A stretch of 7,184 nt of DNA from a bacterium (GTDB lineage Bacteria > Bacteroidota > Bacteroidia > Cytophagales > Thermonemataceae): contig JANYGM010000119.1 in the NCBI GenBank assembly GCA_025362415.1, positions 1 to 7,184 on the forward strand. The letters are read 5' to 3'. The position numbers were made by a program, and so were the translations under genes. Under the pieces are notes generated by a model, which was not told where the DNA came from, searched no databases, and saw only the letters and a list, made by a program, of their open reading frames with translations. Shown one piece after another: positions 1 to 4,863 of the stretch. Position 1 is the first letter of the stretch. Each line of letters starts with the position of its first letter.

Positions 1-93
1 CCACTAAAACAAGGATTGAAACAAACAAACATTGCCGTACTTTGCATTATCAAAAAATTATTACCCCAAATCCACTAAGTAATACATTGCAAA
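1..93 (+). CRISPR. Possible trailer end of a CRISPR array (cut by window edge)
   Basis: The first 22 bases read ccacta…aaggattgaaac. They end in ATTGAAAC, the classic 3' end of many type I and type III CRISPR repeats, which becomes the 5' handle of the crRNA. Exactly 71 bp downstream, positions 72-93 match these 22 bases at 14 positions, including an intact ccactaa at one end and attg near the other. A 71-bp period suits one repeat plus one spacer, and a decayed final repeat is normal at the leader-distal end. By this reading the array lies to the left of the window, is transcribed rightward, and stops here. Only one good, truncated copy is visible and no cas gene is present, so a chance match is quite possible. 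Confidence 0.35.
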
Positions 94-279
94 TAACTTC
101 CTAGTTTTTTTCTTTTTAACACTAAGTTCATTAAGAAATACACACTAAGCAGGCACTAAGAAATACAACATTAGGATTTTATTTACAACTCATTACTAAG
201 TAGGTTTTCTCTAATTACTTTACGTTATGATAATGTCAAAATGGCACTTAACTAACTGATTATAAATATTTTTTCTGCC
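94..279. other. Non-coding AT-rich stretch with short cactaag repeats
   Basis: I see no credible gene or RNA here. The heptamer cactaag occurs at 120-126, 143-149 and 154-160, and taagaaataca is repeated at 132-142 and 157-167. These are scattered, imperfect direct repeats of unknown role. Confidence 0.5.
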
Positions 280-352
280 GTTGCTGGTGTTCTAGCGTTA
301 GCAACACCAACAACGAACTAAATATATTTTTGGTTGCTAACTTGTTGCTAAC
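280..352. repeat. Hairpin repeat of the ggtgt/acacc type with alternative pairing
   Basis: The arm at 280-291 (gttgctggtgtt) pairs with 303-314 (aacaccaacaac) with one mismatch in 12. It is preceded by gccg, as in the better-conserved copies at 4664-4832. A competing structure also exists: gttagcaac (297-305) is the exact reverse complement of gttgctaac, which occurs twice (333-341 and 344-352). No gene overlaps. The position is too far from any gene to assign a role. Confidence 0.6.
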
Positions 353-405
353 ATTAAAAAACTGTGTCCCCACTATGACTGTAAACAGTGTATTAGTGCG
401 TTTCC

Positions 406-455
406 TGCCGTTAGTTTGGTGTCAGGTAGAAAAACCTGACACCACAGGCAACTAA
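406..455. repeat. Perfect 11-bp hairpin flanked by tgcc/ggca
   Basis: The arm tggtgtcaggt (417-427) pairs perfectly with acctgacacca (434-444) around a 6-base loop. Outer short matches (tgcc at 406-409 with ggca at 447-450, ttagt with actaa) make the whole unit roughly symmetric. It belongs by theme to the other ggtgt/acacc hairpins in the window. It lies about 85 bp past the end of the PAS sensor gene and has no adjoining T-run on that strand, so it is not a textbook terminator. Confidence 0.6.
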
Positions 456-459
456 GGCA

Positions 460-514
460 AAAAAGTTGTGAGTTGTGAGTTGAAATACATTATACTCTGT
501 ATTTCACTACTCAC
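460..514 (-). terminator. Candidate weak terminator of the PAS sensor gene
   Basis: Just beyond the TAG stop, an inverted repeat is formed by about 475-489 (gtgagttgaaataca) and 498-514, whose reverse complement is gtgagtagtgaaataca. The core aaataca/tgtattt pairing is perfect and the loop is about 8 bases. Read on the minus strand it is followed, after about ten bases, by six Ts (complement of the A-run at 459-464). The gap between stem and T-run is longer than usual. Two short tandem repeats overlap it: gttgtga at 465-478 and a 15-bp unit at 501-530. Confidence 0.4.
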
Positions 515-528
515 TATTTCACTACTCA

Positions 529-2328
529 CTATTCTATGGCGGTTGTGTTGTCCACTATTTTATGAATAATCCTATCTAATTGCTCTGCAGATTGTTGCAA
601 ATATTGCAAATAAAGCGGATTATAGGTTTGTTTGTCTTCTGTTTTGATAAGGTTAAGAAGTCCCAAAATGCTGGCAACAGGTCCTCTTACTTCGTGTGAT
701 TGTTGCCACGCAATGACTTTTAATTTTTCGTTTTGGTTAATGATTTTTATTTCATTTTCCTTGCGTTCTGTGATGTCTGTTACAAAAACAGTAAGCCCTA
801 TGATTTCGTGCTTTTCATTAAAAACGGGTGAATACCTATCTTCCCAATAGGTTCTAAAGTGTTTTTCATCTCCAAATTGTTCTATTTGTACAAAATATTC
901 TCCTTTGAGTGCTTTATCAAAGTTTTGCTTAGCATTTTCTTTATCATTATCAGAAGTAATATATTTCAACATATTTTCACCTATTTTTATATCTACGTCC
1001 CAAATCTGCCTCATTGCTTGGTGGTGCGTTTGCGTGAAGGAAAGGTATTGATAATTTTTATCCAAAGAAAAAATAATAATGCCTTTTGGACTTTCCAAAA
1101 TAGCGTTTAGGAGCTGATTTTTATGTTCTATATCATTTTTTGCATTTAATAATTCTAATGCAGTTTGTTTCCTTTCTGTAATATCACGTATATTCATAGC
1201 AATTCCTACAAGTTCTTCTTCTTTGTCATAGACAGGAAATAAAGAAAAAGCCCACCAACCTCCATTATTATCTTGCTTATCTACTTTAATAACTTCGCCC
1301 AATAAAACTCGCTTGTAAAACTCCAAAAACTCTTCCTGCAAATGTGGCAAAATAAAATCTAAAGAATAATCACCTTTTTTGGGTTCTTTTCCAAAAATAT
1401 AAAGACATATTTCGTTAGTAACTTTGTTGGTATAAAGTATATTAAAATCCTTTCCTATAAAGGTTGTACCATCTGTTGTACTATTATAGATAGCTTTGAG
1501 AATATATTCAGAGTTGTGTAGTTTTAGTTCTGCTTTTTTTCTAGCATCAATATCAATGATATTAAAATTAACACCTATGAGTTGTTTTTTGGTATCATAA
1601 GCAGGAAAAAAAGAAAATTCTCTCCAAACTTGTTCTTCATTTTCAAATACCATTTTTTTCTCAAAACGTATAGATTTATGATTTAAGGCATTTTGAAAGT
1701 GTTTTTTGAACTCTTCTTCCGTTCCTTTGGGTATATATTGATGAAAGTCTTGGTATTCCTCTGGTATTGTATTAAATAATTGTTGAATCCTGTTTCTTGC
1801 AGTTTTATTGATACTCAAAATCTTAAAATCTGGACTTATAAGAATATGTCCATCAGTGCTACTATCCAAAATAGCCCTTAGTTTATCTTCTGAATGCCAT
1901 AATTTTTGCTGTACTTTTTTTTCTGTATCTTCTATTCGTTTGGTTTCTGTGATGTCTGTTCCCAAACAAAATATGCCTAACGGTTGGTTATGCACATCTT
2001 TGAAGAGAGAAAACTCCCAATTCGTCCAATAATAATCACTCTCCAATGTAGCAGACGCAATATTGGGTTTGCGTACTTGCACTTCCACGACTATATCAGG
2101 TGTTGTTATGCAGGTATAAGACGCAATATTGTGCTTTTCTATATCCTCTGGATGTATGGTATCAGACGAAGGTATGCCAATAAAATTATCTAAGAATGAA
2201 AAACGGTTTTTGAATACATCATTTACAAAAGTGTATCTGCCTTCCAAATCTGTAACGACAACCATATAACTTTTTGAGTGCAAAAGATATTCAGGTATTA
2301 GACTGACTATTTCATCATAGGTTTTCAT
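529..2328 (-). CDS. Four-PAS sensor protein with histidine phosphoacceptor helix but no ATPase domain
   Basis: This is probably a cytoplasmic signal-sensing protein of 599 residues with no signal peptide or membrane segment. Four PAS modules can be read at about residues 10-130, 145-265, 272-386 and 405-525. Three end in the usual PAS exit motif (TDITETK at 124, RDITERK at 381, TDITERK at 518); the second ends in a degenerate IDIDARK. PAS 2 and 3 resemble each other (STDG; W..FS.FP.YD...L.G), suggesting internal duplication. The C-terminus (about 535-597) is a DHp-like two-helix region with the H-box-like SHEVRGP and phosphoacceptor candidate His545. The frame stops there: the N, G1 and G2 boxes of a HATPase_c domain are absent, and the sequence beyond the stop is repeat-rich and non-coding, so a recent frameshift is unlikely. 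It may be phosphorylated by, or dimerise with, another kinase; that is inference. The ATG directly precedes the first PAS domain. It lies 115 bp downstream of the lipoprotein gene on the same strand, possibly co-transcribed. Confidence 0.9.
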   Translation of the reverse strand: MKTYDEIVSLIPEYLLHSKSYMVVVTDLEGRYTFVNDVFKNRFSFLDNFIGIPSSDTIHPEDIEKHNIASYTCITTPDIVVEVQVRKPNIASATLESDYYWTNWEFSLFKDVHNQPLGIFCLGTDITETKRIEDTEKKVQQKLWHSEDKLRAILDSSTDGHILISPDFKILSINKTARNRIQQLFNTIPEEYQDFHQYIPKGTEEEFKKHFQNALNHKSIRFEKKMVFENEEQVWREFSFFPAYDTKKQLIGVNFNIIDIDARKKAELKLHNSEYILKAIYNSTTDGTTFIGKDFNILYTNKVTNEICLYIFGKEPKKGDYSLDFILPHLQEEFLEFYKRVLLGEVIKVDKQDNNGGWWAFSLFPVYDKEEELVGIAMNIRDITERKQTALELLNAKNDIEHKNQLLNAILESPKGIIIFSLDKNYQYLSFTQTHHQAMRQIWDVDIKIGENMLKYITSDNDKENAKQNFDKALKGEYFVQIEQFGDEKHFRTYWEDRYSPVFNEKHEIIGLTVFVTDITERKENEIKIINQNEKLKVIAWQQSHEVRGPVASILGLLNLIKTEDKQTYNPLYLQYLQQSAEQLDRIIHKIVDNTTAIE

Positions 2329-2443
2329 TGAGTTTTATATGTTTATTATTTTTATGTATTGTGTTAATAGTTTCTTTAATGGTGTGTTATTTATATTTTA
2401 CTGATGTATTTAATTTACAATTAAAAATCAATAATTAAAATAA

Positions 2444-3097
2444 TTATTTTGCAAAAAGTCCAGAAGGGCGAGTTAGAGCATTAAAAGCAAATGCTTTTTC
2501 TTCAAAATTAAATAAAAATAATCTTTCCTTATTATTACCATTTTGGGGCATTAAAACTAAAATTTCTTCGTTATCTTCTATTGGTACGCCATTATCTTTT
2601 GGGTCTGTTTCTTCAAATTTTCTAAATTTTAGTTTAGGGTTTTGAAGTTGCCATTTACCTGTTTCATTGATATTTATATCTTCCAAACGTGCTTTTAGCG
2701 TGTATGAGCCATCTTTTTTAATATCAAGAAAATAATTTTCTTCATTATTAAATGTTTCTATGGAGCTTACCCAATAATTGCCTGTAATTTCCCATTTTTT
2801 GGTAATTTTTGCAATAATTGCAGAAGAATCTAATTTTTGAGGTTTTTTCTCTGCTGATTTATCAGCAAGATTATTATTAGAATTATTATTAGAATTATTA
2901 TCAGTTTTATCAGTTTTTTGATTGTTGGTATCCATTTTTTCTCTAAGATTTTTTAAAGAATCTTCTACGGATTTATCAACTTTATTTTGGTTGGTTTTAT
3001 CTGTTTCTTTTGACTGGCAAGAAGCAAAAATACAACAAAAAATCAGTAGAATAGCTTGTAAGTAGGGAAGTCTAAAAAGTAAAAATAGCTTTTTCAT
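2444..3097 (-). CDS. Putative lipoprotein with lipocalin-like C-terminal domain
   Basis: The 217-residue product begins with a type II signal peptide: MKK, a hydrophobic stretch at about residues 10-26, and the lipobox FASC with Cys27 as the predicted lipidated residue. The residues after the cysteine (QSKE) are not an obvious acidic surface-export signal, so inner versus outer membrane and surface exposure are undecided. Residues 28-92 are a charged, low-complexity linker rich in K, D, N and S, with an Asn/Ser tract (67-76). Residues 95-217 look like a small beta-rich domain. The pattern KKWEITG, then DIKKDGSYTL, then TGKWQLQNPKLKF is typical of lipocalin-like domains of Bacteroidota lipoproteins. 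No catalytic residues are recognised, and a binding or structural role is inference. It is transcribed away from the Nif3 gene and is the first of two minus-strand genes, followed by the PAS sensor. Confidence 0.8.
   Translation of the reverse strand: MKKLFLLFRLPYLQAILLIFCCIFASCQSKETDKTNQNKVDKSVEDSLKNLREKMDTNNQKTDKTDNNSNNNSNNNLADKSAEKKPQKLDSSAIIAKITKKWEITGNYWVSSIETFNNEENYFLDIKKDGSYTLKARLEDININETGKWQLQNPKLKFRKFEETDPKDNGVPIEDNEEILVLMPQNGNNKERLFLFNFEEKAFAFNALTRPSGLFAK
2871..2901. repeat. In-frame 12-bp tandem repeat in the lipoprotein gene
   Basis: The unit ttattattagaa occurs at 2871-2882 and 2883-2894, with a partial third copy from 2895. It encodes the Asn/Ser tract of the lipoprotein linker. 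Because the unit is a multiple of three, copy-number change would alter linker length without breaking the frame. Confidence 0.75.
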
Positions 3098-3170
3098 ATT
3101 GATTTTTTGAGAAATAGAAATAGATGTTACTAATTTTCCACAATGTAAATCTTTCTTTTTATATTTACAA

Positions 3171-3232
3171 AAAAATTACTTAAAAAAATGATATTTTTTA
3201 CTACTTTATAATATCAAAAGTAAGTAATTTTT
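3171..3232. repeat. 12-bp perfect inverted repeat in the divergent intergenic region
   Basis: aaaaattactta (3171-3182) is the exact reverse complement of taagtaattttt (3221-3232), with 38 bp between the arms. It sits upstream of the lipoprotein gene and ends just before the heptamer array. It could be an operator-like dyad or the ends of a small element; the sequence does not decide. The left arm belongs to a 22-bp segment (3163-3184) that recurs at 7124-7145 with one mismatch. Confidence 0.55.
3215..3222 (-). promoter_or_regulatory. Possible Bacteroidota -7 element for the lipoprotein gene
   Basis: On the minus strand this reads TACTTTTG, a full match to the Bacteroidota -7 consensus TAnnTTTG. 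It would place a start of transcription about 110 nt upstream of the lipoprotein ATG. I do not find a clear -33 TTTG at the expected distance, where the heptamer array begins, so the call is weak. Confidence 0.25.
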
Positions 3233-3236
3233 AATT

Positions 3237-3361
3237 GTGAATTAGGAATTGTGAATTAGGAATTGTGAATTAGGAATTGTGAATTAGGAATTGTGAATTG
3301 TGAATTATGAATTAGGAATTAGGAATTGTGAATTAGGAATTGTGAATTAGGAATTGTGAAT
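3237..3361. repeat. Heptamer tandem array (18 units)
   Basis: Seventeen complete 7-bp units plus a nearly complete eighteenth run without interruption. Two unit types, gtgaatt (G) and aggaatt (A), mostly alternate. The order is GAGAGAGAGG, then one atgaatt, then AAGAGAG. The strict alternation at the left (four copies of a 14-bp G-A dimer) and the break in the middle suggest growth by dimer duplication. It lies between the divergent lipoprotein and Nif3 genes. It resembles the short tandem heptanucleotide repeats known from cyanobacteria in style, not in demonstrated relationship. Copy number is likely to vary between strains. Confidence 0.95.
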
Positions 3362-3362
3362 G

Positions 3363-3396
3363 AATAGTTGCTGTAAAAGTTCCGTTGCAATTTTTT
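3363..3396. repeat. Dispersed repeat, copy 1 (aatagttg…gttgcaatttttt)
   Basis: This segment recurs at 5732-5769 in the same orientation. The two copies differ by a 4-base insertion (gtta) in the second and one substitution (ccg versus ctg). Its core aagttcc (3377-3383) is complemented by ggaactt at 3465-3471, so it may be the left end of a roughly 95-bp inverted-repeat element that encloses the hairpin at 3405-3459. Confidence 0.7.
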
Positions 3397-3404
3397 GGGA
3401 AAAC

Positions 3405-3459
3405 GTTTGGTGGGGACACCAAACGTGGGTTATAACATTGTTTGGTGTCCTCACCAAAC
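3405..3459. repeat. 20-bp stem-loop whose arms are themselves palindromic
   Basis: Positions 3405-3424 pair with 3440-3459 over all 20 positions, with one G-T wobble, around a 15-base loop. Each arm can also fold by itself: acgtttggtg (3403-3412) with caccaaacgt (3417-3426), and ttgtttggtg (3438-3447) with caccaaacaa (3452-3461), both perfect 10-bp stems with 4-base loops. The DNA could form one long hairpin or two small ones. It ends about 45 bp before the Nif3 ATG, so it would lie in or near that gene's leader. No T-run follows it on the plus strand. Confidence 0.85.
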
Positions 3460-3504
3460 AACAAGGAACTTATCATAACATAAACTAATTAGAGAAATCT
3501 ACTT

Positions 3505-4608
3505 ATGAAAATTAAAATAAAAGATATTTTAAGTGTTTTAGAAACACTTGCACCGCCAAATTACCAAGAAAGTTATGATAACTCAGGACTTATTGTTGGT
3601 GAGTATGACACAGAAATTACTGGTATCCTTATTAGCCTAGATTGCACAGAAAGCATTATTGATGAAGCAATAAAACAAGGTTGTAATCTTGTAGTAGCAC
3701 ATCATCCTATTGTTTTTAAGGGCTTAAAACGCTTTAATAATAGCAATTATGTAGAAAAAACAGTTATTAAAGCTATTAAAAACGACATTGCTATTTATGC
3801 TATTCATACCAATTTGGATAATGCTACAAATGGTGTTAATTTTCATATTGCAGAAAAATTAGGGCTAGAAAACGTCAAAATTCTTGCGCCTAAAAAACAA
3901 ATACTTAAAAAACTTGTTACTTTTTGCCCAAAAGATGCCACAGAACAAATCTTAGACACACTCGCAAAAGCTGGCGCAGGGCAAATTGGAAACTATGCTA
4001 ATTGTAGTTTTGTATCAGAAGGAATAGGGCGTTTTATGCCATTAGAAGGTACAAACCCATTTATTGGAGAGAAAAATAAACTAGAAGAAGTAAAAGAAAA
4101 CAAAATTGAGGTGATTTTTCCGAGCTTTTTGGAGAATAAAGTGATGCGTGCTTTGCGTGAGGCGCACCCTTATGAGGAAGTTTCGTATGATATTTTTCTG
4201 TTGGAAAATTATAACCAACAAGTAGGTGCAGGGGCAATAGGCACACTTAAAAACCCTATTGAAGAGAAAGATTTTTTGAAATATTTGAAAGAAAAAATGC
4301 AATTAAATGTTATTAAACATACGTCACTTTTGAACAAAGAAATAAAGACTGTTGCCGTTTGCGGTGGTGCAGGAATATTCCTTTTGGGGGCTGCTATGGC
4401 ACAAAAAGCAGATATTTTTATTACGGCAGATGTGAAATATCACGAGTTTTTTGACACAGAAAACCGTATTATTTTGGCGGATATTGGGCATTATGAAAGC
4501 GAAATTTTTACAAAAGACTTAATTTCTAAGGTATTGTCAGAAAAATTTAGTAATATTGCACTCAAAATATCCGAAGTAAATACAAATCCCGTTCAATATT
4601 TTCAATAA
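3505..4608 (+). CDS. Nif3-like dinuclear metal-centre protein (YqfO/YbgI family, GTP cyclohydrolase 1 type 2 homologue)
   Basis: The 367-residue protein belongs to the Nif3 / DUF34 family, hexameric ring proteins with a two-metal site whose cellular function is still unsettled; the 'GTP cyclohydrolase' label comes from homologues. Expected metal ligands are all visible: His66-His67 in AHHPIVFKG, Asp105 in HTNLDNATNG, and His329 and Glu333 in GHYESE. Their spacing fits the known H-H-D-H-E pattern. It is the long YqfO form: about residues 130-240 form the inserted PII/CutA-like domain, with GAGQIGNY at 157-164 and AHPYEEVSYDI at 220-230. The second half of the catalytic domain follows (VCGGAG at 285, ITADVKYHEF at 306). 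The length suits the long form and the N-terminus starts directly with the domain. A C4 zinc-ribbon gene follows on the same strand, a pairing common in Bacteroidota. No frameshift or missing ligand is seen. Confidence 0.95.
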   Translation: MKIKIKDILSVLETLAPPNYQESYDNSGLIVGEYDTEITGILISLDCTESIIDEAIKQGCNLVVAHHPIVFKGLKRFNNSNYVEKTVIKAIKNDIAIYAIHTNLDNATNGVNFHIAEKLGLENVKILAPKKQILKKLVTFCPKDATEQILDTLAKAGAGQIGNYANCSFVSEGIGRFMPLEGTNPFIGEKNKLEEVKENKIEVIFPSFLENKVMRALREAHPYEEVSYDIFLLENYNQQVGAGAIGTLKNPIEEKDFLKYLKEKMQLNVIKHTSLLNKEIKTVAVCGGAGIFLLGAAMAQKADIFITADVKYHEFFDTENRIILADIGHYESEIFTKDLISKVLSEKFSNIALKISEVNTNPVQYFQ

Positions 4609-4630
4609 TTTAGGACTTGAAAATGTATTT

Positions 4631-4660
4631 AAAGTCCCCTTTGGGGATTTAGGGGCTTTT
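4631..4660 (+). terminator. Stem-loop with short T-run after the Nif3 gene
   Basis: aaag-t-cccc (4631-4639) can pair with ggggcttt (4652-4659) with one bulged T, followed by a short T-run. A shorter alternative hairpin, tcccc/gggga, competes for the same bases. It starts 22 bp after the Nif3 stop. The brief T-run makes it a weak or partial terminator at best, which could lower expression of the next gene. Related sequence recurs at 4706-4734 and 4792-4820 in the neighbouring duplication. Confidence 0.4.
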
Positions 4661-4663
4661 ACC

Positions 4664-4832
4664 GCCGTTGTTGGTGTTTTAGCGTAGCGACACCAACAAC
4701 GAATTAAGTCCCTTTGGGGATTTAGTGGCTTTTATTTTATCAATTTACTGCCGTTGTTGGTGTTTTAGCGTAGCGACACCAACAACAAATTAAGTCCCTT
4801 TGGGGATTTAGTGGCTTTTATTTTATCAATTT
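4664..4832. repeat. 86-bp tandem duplication containing a perfect hairpin
   Basis: Positions 4664-4746 and 4750-4832 are identical apart from one base (g4701 versus a4787), giving an 86-bp period. Each copy has an 11-bp perfect stem, gttgttggtgt with acaccaacaac (4667-4677/4690-4700 and 4753-4763/4776-4786), a 12-base loop containing agcgtagcg, and then the motif agtccctttggggattta. That last motif also appears once more, slightly altered, at 4632-4656, so the array may have begun as a larger series. It fills the gap between the Nif3 and zinc-ribbon genes. The near identity implies recent duplication. Confidence 0.95.
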
Positions 4833-4863
4833 TATCAAAAACAAATCCTATTTAAACCGCATA

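Noticed and set aside
417..444. Hairpin as the terminator of the PAS gene
   Set aside because: The stem is perfect but no T-run follows on the minus strand. The structure at 460-514 is closer and better placed.
1..528. Lost HATPase domain of the PAS protein through a recent frameshift
   Set aside because: No ATPase motifs appear in any minus-strand frame here; the region is repeats and hairpins.
632..2193. Several plus-strand open frames of 69-83 codons within the PAS sensor gene
   Set aside because: They lie wholly inside a well-supported minus-strand gene, show no domain pattern and are hydrophobic or Cys/Phe-rich in the way typical of antisense frames.
3433..3440. TAACATTG as a -7 element for the Nif3 gene
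   Set aside because: One mismatch, poor spacing to the nearest TTTG, and it lies in the loop of a strong hairpin.
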